Assembly (NCBI GenBank): GCA_902825945.1
Contig: CADECY010000098.1
Location: forward strand, 1-35,536
Reading direction: 5' to 3'
Length of the DNA: 35,536 nt
Source of the DNA: an uncultured Acidobacteriota bacterium
GTDB lineage: Bacteria; Acidobacteriota; Terriglobia; Bryobacterales; Bryobacteraceae
A model generated the notes under the pieces. The model searched no databases. It saw nothing but the letters and a program-made list of their open reading frames with translations, and was not told where the DNA came from. Every line of letters begins with the position of its first letter. Within the stretch, counting starts at the first letter, position 1. Of the stretch, positions 9,336 through 17,698 are shown piece by piece. Position numbers and translations under genes: made by a program.

Positions 9336-10649
9336 CTACAGCTTTCTCGCGCGCTTGGCGGCTTCCACCGGGTTCTCGAGGTAGATCGTCTCGCCCTCGT
9401 TCAGGCCCTTGGAAACCACGATCTCGTTTTCGTTGCGCTTTCCGACTTCGATCTGGCGGATCTGATAACCGATGCCGCGCTGCACCCAAACCGAGGGCTT
9501 GCCGCGGTTGACGAAACTGGCGCGGGCCGGGATCATCAGGGCGCCCGTCTGGGCTTCGATCAGCACTTCGGCGCTCGCGCTCATGCCAGGGCGCAGACGC
9601 GGATCGAGATTCTTCAGGGTGGCGCGGGCGGGGAACGTCTTTTCGCTGAGGCCCATTCCGCGATAGGCGATCGCCGCGATCGGGCTGATCCAGTCCAGCT
9701 CCGCCGTGAGCTCCTTTTCGGGGAGCGCGTCCACGCGGATTCGCACCACCTGCCCGAGCTGCAGCTTGCCGCGGTCGACCTCGTCGAGCTTCAGTTCGAC
9801 GCGCATCGAGCTCAAGTCAGGAATTTCGGCGATCGCGGCGCCGGTCCATGCGCGGTCGCCTTCCTTGAACGGCGGGGGCGAAGAGCCGAACGAGCCCTGG
9901 GTGCGGAAGTTCGGAAGGATATTCACGATGCCGCCGATGGGCGCATAGATTGCCATCTTCTGCAGATATCCCTGCGCGCGCTTCATGTCGCGCACCGTCT
10001 TGTCCTTCTTCTGCTCGAGCCGCTCGAGGTCGGCCTGTTGGGTGACTTTGTGCGCCTTGATCGTCGTGTTCTGCAGCCCGAGTTGCCCGTCGGCAACGCC
10101 CACATCGATCTGGGCCTTCTTCCCCTCGATCTCGGAGATGACTTCGGACTTGCTCGCTTCGAGCTTGGCGCGCTCGACGTTATAGGTATACGTCATGAGC
10201 GACATCGCGTCCATCTCGTTGGTGATCTGGTGCGTCGCCTTGGTCTGCACGATTTCGCTGTCCACCGTCTTGACGCTCGTCGAACGGTCGAGCAGGTATT
10301 GTTCCTGCTGGGCGTTGTCGAACTCGATCACCTTGGCGCCCTTCGCCAGGGGTTTTCCGGACTCGGCGAGGAAGGTGATCTTCGGATCAGGAACCTGCGG
10401 CGCGGCGAGGATGACGGAGTTGGTGCTGCGGACCTCACCACGGGTACGAACGCTGATGATGAACTCACCCTTGCGGACCCGCGCCGTCGGAATCTCGATC
10501 ACCGTCTTGCCCGTATACCGGTATGCCGCGAATGCTCCGCCGCCGGCAAGACCGAGAACGATGCCCCAGGTCAGGTACTTCTTCCACTTCTTCTGGCCAG
10601 CCTGGCCCAACCGCTGTTTCGGCTTGATGTCCTTGGACACTGACGTCAT
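9336..10649 (-). CDS. HlyD/MacA-type periplasmic adaptor (second of three)
   Basis: This is a periplasmic adaptor of normal length (437 residues). The start at 10649 was chosen because it overlaps the preceding stop as ATGA, which implies translational coupling, and because the upstream in-frame codons lie inside the neighbouring gene. A basic cytoplasmic N-terminus (about 25 residues, 'KPKQRLGQAGQKKWKKY') leads into one transmembrane helix (about 26-44). Lipoyl halves flank an unusually Met/Thr/Lys-rich coiled-coil hairpin (about 110-245). The beta-barrel ('MRVELKLDEVDRGKLQLGQ') and membrane-proximal domain ('ALMIPARASFVNRGKPSVWVQRG') follow. It carries no low-complexity insertion, so it is a useful reference for locating the inserts in its two neighbours. 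It probably assembles with them, the permease and the TolC-like channel. Confidence 0.9.
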   Translation of the reverse strand: MTSVSKDIKPKQRLGQAGQKKWKKYLTWGIVLGLAGGGAFAAYRYTGKTVIEIPTARVRKGEFIISVRTRGEVRSTNSVILAAPQVPDPKITFLAESGKPLAKGAKVIEFDNAQQEQYLLDRSTSVKTVDSEIVQTKATHQITNEMDAMSLMTYTYNVERAKLEASKSEVISEIEGKKAQIDVGVADGQLGLQNTTIKAHKVTQQADLERLEQKKDKTVRDMKRAQGYLQKMAIYAPIGGIVNILPNFRTQGSFGSSPPPFKEGDRAWTGAAIAEIPDLSSMRVELKLDEVDRGKLQLGQVVRIRVDALPEKELTAELDWISPIAAIAYRGMGLSEKTFPARATLKNLDPRLRPGMSASAEVLIEAQTGALMIPARASFVNRGKPSVWVQRGIGYQIRQIEVGKRNENEIVVSKGLNEGETIYLENPVEAAKRARKL

Positions 10650-12517
10650 GCCCTCCGCTTTTCGTTGTCCGGCGAGGGTTGGACGGGCTTTTCGAGCGCC
10701 ACCACCTCTCCGGCATTCACACCCGACTTGATCGAGACCTGCACATGGTTGAGCAGTCCCGTTTCCACCTTGCGGCGCGCCCACTGACCGTTGGCCGCGC
10801 GGACCAGAACGTAAGGATCCGAAGCGTTTCCGCCGGGCAACTCGTCTTGCATCACGGCCTCACGCGGGAGGACAACACCCGCTTGCTGCGCTTCGACGAT
10901 GATATCGACGCTCACCGAGAGGTCGGGGATCACGCGCGGGTCCATCTGGTCGAGTTTGATCGACACCGGCATTTCCTTGACCCAATCGGGGCGGTAGCGG
11001 GCCGACTTGGCCACGCTGCCGAGCGCGTAGACGTGAGCAGGTAGTTCGAGCCCTGGAAAGGCGTCGAAACGAACCCGGGCCTTCAGCCCGATACGGATTT
11101 TTTCGACGTCCACCTGGCTGACCGCGGCGCTGATCACCATCGAGCTCGGATCGACGATCTGCATGAAGTTCTGACCCGGAGAGAGCTGATCGCCCACCTT
11201 GATGGCGTCGAAATCCGACCCGCGGAACGTATTCTGCATGACGATGAGCCCATCGATCGGAGCCTTCATGACCATGCGGTCGGCATTGGCTTCGGCGCGC
11301 TTCAGCTCGAGGCGGCTCTGCTGGAGCTCGAGTTCGGCCACTTTGCGATCGGCCGCAATGCCGGTATCCACGAACTTGATTTCCTTCAGGAGCTGATCAT
11401 GGCGGGCCTGCGCTTCCTCGAGAGCGAGCTTCAGCCGTTCGGAATCCATGGCCGAGCGGACCGGAAGCGTGCGCATGTCGAGCTTGGCTTTGTCGAGGTT
11501 CGCCTTCGCCGATTCGATCGACTGCTGGTGGGTCTCCTTGGTCGTGTCGAGGTTGGCCTGCATGCTCTTGAAGCTCGATTCGCTCTGATCGACGCTCGCC
11601 TTGTAGTCGTCGAGCCGCGTCAGCATGTACTGGCGGTCGAATTCGGCGACCATTTCGCCCTTCTTGACGCGCGAACCGGGCTTGGCGGCATCCTGGAGCA
11701 CCATCATGAACTCGCCACCGCCACCGGGTCCCCCTCGGCTGCTGCCGCCGCCACCGCCACCACCACCGCTGCTCATGCCGCCAACGCTCCCGGGCCCGTT
11801 GGCGCCGCCAGGAAGGCTATCGGCCGTCGATCCGAGCCCACTGCCCATCGACGCGGACGCCGAGCGGCCAGAGGCACGCGACGTCGAACGCGGCGCGCTG
11901 CTGGAACGCGACGTAGCCGAGCGCATCGCGCTTCCACTGCGTCCGCCGGCTGACGAGGAACCTGCCGCTCCGACGGCCGTGGGGTCGGCCTGGGAAGTCG
12001 AAGTCGAGGCGACTCCGGTCGAGATCGCCGCGCCGGTTGTCGTGGTGCCGCCACCCGTCGAACTCCCCCCGCTCGACCCGCCGGATCCTCCGCCGCTCGA
12101 TGAACTGCCGCCCGACGAGCGTCCGCCGCTGGAGCTTCCCGAAGAGCCACCTCTGCTAAACGAACCCGACGGGCCGCTGCGTCCGAAGCTGCTGCGGCTG
12201 CCGCGCATTTGCGGCGTCATCAGCGACACGAACTTCTCGGCTTGGGTAGTACCGGTGAGCCGCAGGATCTTCTCCACCGTTCCTTCCTTGGCGGCGAAAG
12301 TCCGGACCGAGGCGTGGACCGCCGTCTCGGATGGGTCATTGCGGGTATAGATCCAAGCCCCCGCCCCAACGGCCGCAGCCAACAGCAGCAGCCACCACTT
12401 CCCGGAACCACCCGATTGCGGGGCGTGATGTACGGGCGGCGGCGCGGCCACCGGTTGAAGCGGTGCTAGCGCGGGCCCCGATGGGCGCGAGTGCGGGTCA
12501 GAGACTTGTGGCTGCAT
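10646..12517 (-). CDS. HlyD/MacA-type periplasmic adaptor (first of three) with Ser/Gly-rich insert
   Basis: This is the first gene of the efflux operon, 623 residues. A Pro-rich cytoplasmic N-terminus (1-39) is followed by one transmembrane helix (about 40-57). The first lipoyl strand ('VEKILRLTGTTQAEKFVSL') is normal up to 'TPQMRG' at about residue 106. Then comes about 165 residues made almost only of Ser, Gly, Ala, Thr and Arg, including an eight-Gly run. The lipoyl fold resumes at 'EFMMVLQDAAKPGSRVKKGEM'. The coiled-coil hairpin (about 296-420), second lipoyl half ('MKAPIDGLIVMQNTFRGSDF'), barrel and membrane-proximal domain are intact. The insert sits within the lipoyl domain, whereas in the third adaptor it sits in the beta-barrel. 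Its stop overlaps the next start as ATGA. Confidence 0.88.
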   Translation of the reverse strand: MQPQVSDPHSRPSGPALAPLQPVAAPPPVHHAPQSGGSGKWWLLLLAAAVGAGAWIYTRNDPSETAVHASVRTFAAKEGTVEKILRLTGTTQAEKFVSLMTPQMRGSRSSFGRSGPSGSFSRGGSSGSSSGGRSSGGSSSSGGGSGGSSGGSSTGGGTTTTGAAISTGVASTSTSQADPTAVGAAGSSSAGGRSGSAMRSATSRSSSAPRSTSRASGRSASASMGSGLGSTADSLPGGANGPGSVGGMSSGGGGGGGGSSRGGPGGGGEFMMVLQDAAKPGSRVKKGEMVAEFDRQYMLTRLDDYKASVDQSESSFKSMQANLDTTKETHQQSIESAKANLDKAKLDMRTLPVRSAMDSERLKLALEEAQARHDQLLKEIKFVDTGIAADRKVAELELQQSRLELKRAEANADRMVMKAPIDGLIVMQNTFRGSDFDAIKVGDQLSPGQNFMQIVDPSSMVISAAVSQVDVEKIRIGLKARVRFDAFPGLELPAHVYALGSVAKSARYRPDWVKEMPVSIKLDQMDPRVIPDLSVSVDIIVEAQQAGVVLPREAVMQDELPGGNASDPYVLVRAANGQWARRKVETGLLNHVQVSIKSGVNAGEVVALEKPVQPSPDNEKRRA

Positions 12518-12685
12518 GGAAATCCTCGTGACTGCGGAGTCGGATCCAGGAAGACAGACCGAGCCCCGTCCCGGCCGGGACGGACACTTCGACCTGTCTC
12601 GCTATAACAGACGTTATTTTAGACGAAGAGGTTATTCTCTGCTCGGGGAAGTTTGGAGCCGCCCGTCCCGCTGGTGCCGAAAAAT
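12518..12685 (-). promoter_or_regulatory. Upstream region of the efflux-mutL operon, with a dyad
   Basis: This 168-nt gap holds no gene and must carry the operon promoter unless there is read-through from the gene at 12686. It contains a perfect inverted repeat, ATAAC-agac-GTTAT, at 12604-12617, about 87 nt upstream of the first adaptor start. On the minus strand TTATAG (12602-12607) overlaps it and could be a -10 element, but no convincing -35 is seen. A repressor site overlapping a promoter would suit an efflux operon; this is inference. Confidence 0.3.
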
Positions 12686-14161
12686 TTACGCCAAGGCTTT
12701 TTTGAGCAGATTCTGAGTGATTCGCTGGACCCGGGAGTCAGGTCCGTGCGGTCGCACCCAGTGAGACCATGGCAGGATGTGGCCCGGCGGTGAGGACAAT
12801 CCTTGTGCCCACCAAATCGTCGAGGCGTTGAAGACGAAGTTGCGTTTCGGGCCGGGGTAGATGGTGGAAGCCCAGTGGGATGGCCGCGTTCCGCCGCTCA
12901 GGGCGTCGCCCTCCGCGACGATTTCGAGGCCGGGTATCGGCGCCGGATCTCCGTGGAATTCCCAACCGACGAGGCCGGGAATCGCGTCGCCGGCCTTCAT
13001 TCCCGTTCCCTCGAACATCCAGTGTCCGGGTTTGGTGACGCGCCAGTCGTCACCCCCATTGAATGGGTAGACGCTGTGGGCGCCGATCAGCAGGTTCGCC
13101 TTCGGGCCCGTGATCGGAAACTTCTCCTTGAACTTGAAGAACGCGTCGAAATTGCCGTACATGCCGCCGAAGACACCGTCGCGGCTTATCACGCGATTCG
13201 GGCGGCCATCCCAGGCCAGTTGGAACGGTGTCACGCCCATCACGGCGTTGCCCGCCAGGAATAGGATGTTGACCCCCGACTGGATGGCCTTCATCGCCCC
13301 TTCGTACTGTCGCAAATCCCAATACTCGTCGTGGCCGATGCTCAGGAAAACCTTGCTTCGCTGAAATTGAGAAGGCTCGATCATGTCCACATTGGACGTA
13401 TACGTTACGTCGTAGCCGTTCATCTCGAGCCAGTAGCAGAGCGGGAACTCCCAAAGCAGGAACTCGCCGGAGCCAATCGACAGCGGATGGTCATAGATCT
13501 GCGCGTACTTGCCGTAGGGACGGTCGAACGAGCCCGCCACTTCGGGAATCCAAGCGTGGCGCGGATCGGTGTACATCGAGAAGTTGTCTGGCCAGCGGTT
13601 GTAGGCCTGCCAGGTGTTGTCGCTCACCTGGAACGTGATGTCGGCCTTGCGGTTGTCGCGAACGACGAAGACCACGAAGCTTTGCCAGGCGTGTTCGAAC
13701 TTCGCTTCGGGAACCCGGGTGAGCCGGCCAAGATAGACGCCGCTCGGCCAATCGGTGGGGATGGCAAGATCGACGGTGGGCTCCCAGCGGCACTGCCGCA
13801 GGCGCCTCGGCTCGACCGGGGGATCCGGTTGCGTTTTCGCGGCTGCGGGTCCGATGGTTTTCATGAGACGCGCACCGCGACCGCCGTAGTACCCCATGCG
13901 GAAGATCTCTAGAGTGAATCTTCGGGCGGGATTGGTGGAGACGAAAATCCGCAGCGTTTCGCCCGCGGCGATGCTCTGATGAGAGCAATAGCCCTCGATG
14001 AGCGACGTTCGATAACCCTTTGTCCCTTGGTCGAGACGAACCCGCGTGAGCTGCCAGTCCGTGGATCCGGGCTTGGCATTCTCCTGCCGGATGAGGGGGG
14101 AGGCGGCGGAGACGGGCAGCGCCATCGCGGCGGAAGCTTTGAGCAGATCGCGGCGGGTCAT
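12686..14161 (-). CDS. Tat-exported N,N-dimethylformamidase large-subunit-like protein
   Basis: The 491-residue product begins with a twin-arginine signal ('MTRRDLLKASAAMALP'), so it is exported folded. Residues about 40-165 form a beta-sandwich-like region ('GETLRIFVSTN', 'FRMGYYGGRGARLM', 'SGVYLGRLT'). Residues about 172-490 resemble the C-terminal domain of the N,N-dimethylformamidase large subunit: 'WQAYNRWPDNFSMY', 'LEMNGYDVTYTSNVDM', 'SIGHDEYW' at 274-281, 'NILFLAGNAV' and a closing 'RNFVFNASTIWWAQGL'. The known enzyme is a mononuclear iron amidohydrolase of about 760 residues with a small partner subunit; no small-subunit gene is seen nearby. The substrate is unknown. It could be another amide, or the domain may serve a different hydrolysis. 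It is divergent from the first Oar-like receptor across 149 nt. Confidence 0.78.
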   Translation of the reverse strand: MTRRDLLKASAAMALPVSAASPLIRQENAKPGSTDWQLTRVRLDQGTKGYRTSLIEGYCSHQSIAAGETLRIFVSTNPARRFTLEIFRMGYYGGRGARLMKTIGPAAAKTQPDPPVEPRRLRQCRWEPTVDLAIPTDWPSGVYLGRLTRVPEAKFEHAWQSFVVFVVRDNRKADITFQVSDNTWQAYNRWPDNFSMYTDPRHAWIPEVAGSFDRPYGKYAQIYDHPLSIGSGEFLLWEFPLCYWLEMNGYDVTYTSNVDMIEPSQFQRSKVFLSIGHDEYWDLRQYEGAMKAIQSGVNILFLAGNAVMGVTPFQLAWDGRPNRVISRDGVFGGMYGNFDAFFKFKEKFPITGPKANLLIGAHSVYPFNGGDDWRVTKPGHWMFEGTGMKAGDAIPGLVGWEFHGDPAPIPGLEIVAEGDALSGGTRPSHWASTIYPGPKRNFVFNASTIWWAQGLSSPPGHILPWSHWVRPHGPDSRVQRITQNLLKKALA

Positions 14162-14310
14162 ACTGCGGACATCTTACTCCACGTCTAGGGCCGCCGGGCA
14201 AGGACGCGGCGCTTTCGTTTAACAGAAGGGGCCGGCCAGCCGATCAGTATCCAGGGGACGGTGCGCTCCAAAGGGAAGCCGCCGGATGGAAGTTCAGTCT
14301 GCGAGGAAAC

Positions 14311-17300
14311 ATGCAATTTCGGAATGTCATGCGATGGGCGGCGTTGCTCGGTATGGCGGCGCACGCGATGTTGTGGGGTCAGGCGGCGGATGGAAATCTC
14401 ACGGGCGCGGTGACCGATCCTTCGGGAGCGGCGATTGCCGGGGCACCCGTCGAGCTCACGAGCGAGTTCACCGGAATGCGGCACACGTCGGTTTCTGGCG
14501 CTGACGGCGTCTACCGGTTTTCGAACGTCCCGGTGGGTTCGTATCGGCTGTCGGTCTGGCATGACGGCTTCCAGGCGGCTTCAGTACGCAACCTCGCGGT
14601 ACAGCTCAACAAGACAGCCACGGCCAACGTGCGGCTGCGCTTGGCGGAATCGGCGACGGAGGTGACGGTGAGCGACGCCGGGGCGCTGGTGGATACGACC
14701 ACCCCGCAACTCCAGTCCGCCTTCACGGGATCTCAGGCGCGGCAACTCCCGGTGACGGGAGTGGGCAGCCTCGGGGTGATCAATCTCAGCCTGCTCGGTG
14801 CGGGTGTGGGTTCCACGGGTGGAATCGGCTTCGGATCCGGGCCCTCGGTCGGTGGCCAACGTCCGTCGAACAACAACTTCATGATCGAGGGTACCGATGC
14901 CAACAACCGCAACGTAACGGGGCCCACGATGACGGTGACCAACGAGGCTGTCGCCGAGTTCTCGCTTCTGCAGAACCAGTTCAGCGCCGAGTTCGGGCAT
15001 TCCTCGGGCGGCCAGTTCAACACGGTGGTCAAGTCGGGCGGCAACGCGCTCCATGGAACGCTCTACGATTACTTCCAGAACCGGAACCTCAACGCGATCG
15101 ACGAATCGTTCAAACGGCAGGGACGGCGGACTGCTCCGCGTTATGACCAGAATCGCGTGGGCGGAAATATCGGCGGTCCGGCGATTCGCGAAAAGCTGTT
15201 CTACTTCGCCAATGTCGAGTACAACCCGATCGGCCAGGCTTCGACGAATCCCGGAACCGTGAACGTCCCCACGGCGGACGGACTGCGTCTGCTTGACTCG
15301 ATTGCCGGGTTGAACAAGACGAACCTCGACGAGTTCAAGAAATACGTGCCGGCGGCACAGGCCGCGTCGAACCGGTTTGCATCGGTCAACGGAACGCAGA
15401 TCCCGCTTGGGCCCCTGTCGGTAGCCGCTCCGAGCTACGAGAACAACATGAATCTGGTCACGAGCGCCGACGCGAATCTTTCGGCTCGCGATCAGTTGCG
15501 GGGCCGTTATCTGCACCGGCGCTCGGACAGCATCGACACCAACGCGAACCTTCCAGCGTTCTTCTCTCCGTTCGAGATTCGCGCACACCTTGCCTCGCTG
15601 GCGCACTTCCACACCTTCAGCCCGTCGCTCACCAACGAGTTCCGCGGCTCCTACTCGCGCTTCTACAGCGACTATCGCGTGAATCAGTACAGCTTTCCGA
15701 ACCTCGATGCGTTTCCGAATCTGACGTTCCGCGAACTGGGGTTGAACGTTGGGCCGTTCTTCGTGCTGCCGCAGTCGGACCGTTCCAATACGTACCAGCT
15801 CGCCAACAACACCAACTGGATCCGGGGCCGTCACACGGTGAAGTTCGGCTACGACGGGCGCAAACTGAATCGAAGCAACTTCTTCGTACAGCGCTCGCGC
15901 GGCGACTATCAGTACAACACGCTCGAGCGATACCTGCAGGACATCACGCCTGAACTCGCCACCCGCAGCGTGGGGGCGCTTCCCTTCGCGGGCAATCTCC
16001 TTTCGCACTATGGCTATGTGGGTGACGAGATTCGCCTCCGGCAAAATCTGACGGTGAACCTTGGCGTGCGATATGAATACGTGGACGTGCCGGCAGGTTC
16101 CAAGCTCCAGGCACTGAACTCGATCGCGAGTGTTCCGGGCTTGATCGAATTCCGGGAACCCAAGGCCTCCCGCCGCGACTTCGCGCCGCGAGTAGGCTTG
16201 GCATGGTCGCCGGGAAAAGGCGGCCGCACGGCGATCCGAGCGGGGTTCGGCATGGCCTACGATCAGGTCTACCAGAACATGGGCGTACTCTCGCTGCCGC
16301 CCCAGTTTTCGACCACGCTCGACGCGCACACCACGCGTCCCAACCAGCCGAACTTCCTTTCGGGTGGCGCCATCGTCAACCAGTTCGCGCCGGTGACGAA
16401 TCCCACAACCGCGCGACTGCGCACCTCGGCCTTCGTGCCCGATCAGAAACGCCCGTACGCCGTGCAATGGAACGTCGGAATCCAGCACGGCTTTGCGCGT
16501 GACTACACGTTCGAAGCGCGCTACCTCGGAACGCGTGGCGTGCATCTGCCCCAGCAGGTGCAGTTGAACCGGAGAGCGCTCGTGACCGGCACCTCGGATG
16601 TGAAGCTTCCGGTCTTCCTCACCCGGCCTTCCGACGCCGAGATCGCGGGGCTTCGCACCAGCTATGCCGACATTCTCACGCACAACTCGAATGCGTGGGC
16701 CTCGCAAGGGTTCGGCGCTACCGTGCTTTCCTTCCAGCCGCAAGGCAACTCGTCCTATCACGGAATGGCACTTCAGTTGAACCGCCGCTTCAGCCGAGGC
16801 TTGCAGATGACCGGCTCCTACACGTGGTCGCACAACATCGACGACGGAACGACGGTGGTCTCGAGTTCGCTGATCAATCCGCGCCGCGCGCAGGACTTCG
16901 CGAACCTGCGTAACGAGCGGTCCGATTCGGCGCTCGACCATCGCCATCGCCTGACGATTTCGGGCGTCTACGAAACCCAGTGGTTCAAGAACGCCGGCGC
17001 CTTCAAACGCAACGTGCTCGGCAACTGGTCGCTCGCCGGAACCTATTCGGCGGAGACGGGCGGCTGGACCACCGCGTTGTCGGGTGTCGATACCAACCTG
17101 AATGGCGATAACGCCGCCGACCGCACCATCCTGAACGCGGCCGGGAGCGAAAACACGGGTTCGGGCGTACGCGCCTTGTGCCGCGATGGAGGGGTTTGCA
17201 ACCCGTCGGTGGCCGCCGATCGCGCACGGATCGTGGGATGGGTGGCCGACAATCCGAACGCGCGCTACATCGTCGCCGGGCAGGGCAGCTTTTCCACCGC

Positions 17301-17622
17301 TGGCCGTAACACGTTGCGCATGCCGGGCATCAACAACTTCGACCTGTCGATCGCCAAGCGCGTGACCATGGGCGAGCACAAAGCCCTGGAGTTCCGCGCC
17401 GAAGCCTACAACGCGTTTAATGTCGCGCAGTACACACCCGGCTTCGTGAACTCGGCGGGCTTCCGGCCGCGCGTTTCGACCTCCGATATCCTGATGCTCC
17501 AGCCTGGGCTGCAGGGTGCCTCCAACGCGCCGAGCGTTGCCAACCCCGGATTCGCGCGCCCCGACCTCGCGTTTCAATCGAACAGCCGAACGCTCCAACT
17601 CGTCCTGCGCCTGGCCTTCTGA
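14311..17622 (+). CDS. Oar-like TonB-dependent outer-membrane receptor (first of three)
   Basis: This 1,103-residue receptor starts at the ATG at 14311, which follows GAGGA 4-8 nt upstream. A signal peptide (1-24) precedes a carboxypeptidase-regulatory/Cna-B-like domain (about 28-115: 'GNLTGAVTDPSGAAIAGAPVEL', 'YRFSNVPVGSYRLSV'). The plug domain follows (about 130-260: 'GQRPSNNNFMIEGTDANN', 'FSAEFGHSSGGQFNTVVKSG'). The remainder is a large TonB-type beta-barrel ending in '-LRLAF', the terminal aromatic expected of BAM substrates. No TonB box or regulatory extension was recognised. Proteins of this type are greatly expanded in Acidobacteria and are presumed to import polymers or glycans; the substrate cannot be read here. 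The Tat-exported amidase-like gene is divergent, and a decayed gene and a sialidase follow. Confidence 0.9.
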   Translation: MQFRNVMRWAALLGMAAHAMLWGQAADGNLTGAVTDPSGAAIAGAPVELTSEFTGMRHTSVSGADGVYRFSNVPVGSYRLSVWHDGFQAASVRNLAVQLNKTATANVRLRLAESATEVTVSDAGALVDTTTPQLQSAFTGSQARQLPVTGVGSLGVINLSLLGAGVGSTGGIGFGSGPSVGGQRPSNNNFMIEGTDANNRNVTGPTMTVTNEAVAEFSLLQNQFSAEFGHSSGGQFNTVVKSGGNALHGTLYDYFQNRNLNAIDESFKRQGRRTAPRYDQNRVGGNIGGPAIREKLFYFANVEYNPIGQASTNPGTVNVPTADGLRLLDSIAGLNKTNLDEFKKYVPAAQAASNRFASVNGTQIPLGPLSVAAPSYENNMNLVTSADANLSARDQLRGRYLHRRSDSIDTNANLPAFFSPFEIRAHLASLAHFHTFSPSLTNEFRGSYSRFYSDYRVNQYSFPNLDAFPNLTFRELGLNVGPFFVLPQSDRSNTYQLANNTNWIRGRHTVKFGYDGRKLNRSNFFVQRSRGDYQYNTLERYLQDITPELATRSVGALPFAGNLLSHYGYVGDEIRLRQNLTVNLGVRYEYVDVPAGSKLQALNSIASVPGLIEFREPKASRRDFAPRVGLAWSPGKGGRTAIRAGFGMAYDQVYQNMGVLSLPPQFSTTLDAHTTRPNQPNFLSGGAIVNQFAPVTNPTTARLRTSAFVPDQKRPYAVQWNVGIQHGFARDYTFEARYLGTRGVHLPQQVQLNRRALVTGTSDVKLPVFLTRPSDAEIAGLRTSYADILTHNSNAWASQGFGATVLSFQPQGNSSYHGMALQLNRRFSRGLQMTGSYTWSHNIDDGTTVVSSSLINPRRAQDFANLRNERSDSALDHRHRLTISGVYETQWFKNAGAFKRNVLGNWSLAGTYSAETGGWTTALSGVDTNLNGDNAADRTILNAAGSENTGSGVRALCRDGGVCNPSVAADRARIVGWVADNPNARYIVAGQGSFSTAGRNTLRMPGINNFDLSIAKRVTMGEHKALEFRAEAYNAFNVAQYTPGFVNSAGFRPRVSTSDILMLQPGLQGASNAPSVANPGFARPDLAFQSNSRTLQLVLRLAF

Positions 17623-17698
17623 TCGGGGCGTTTCTGACGGGCGGCACGCCGATTCGATAACACTGTGTCGCCCACCTGCGGCGGGATGTTTCCTCCTG

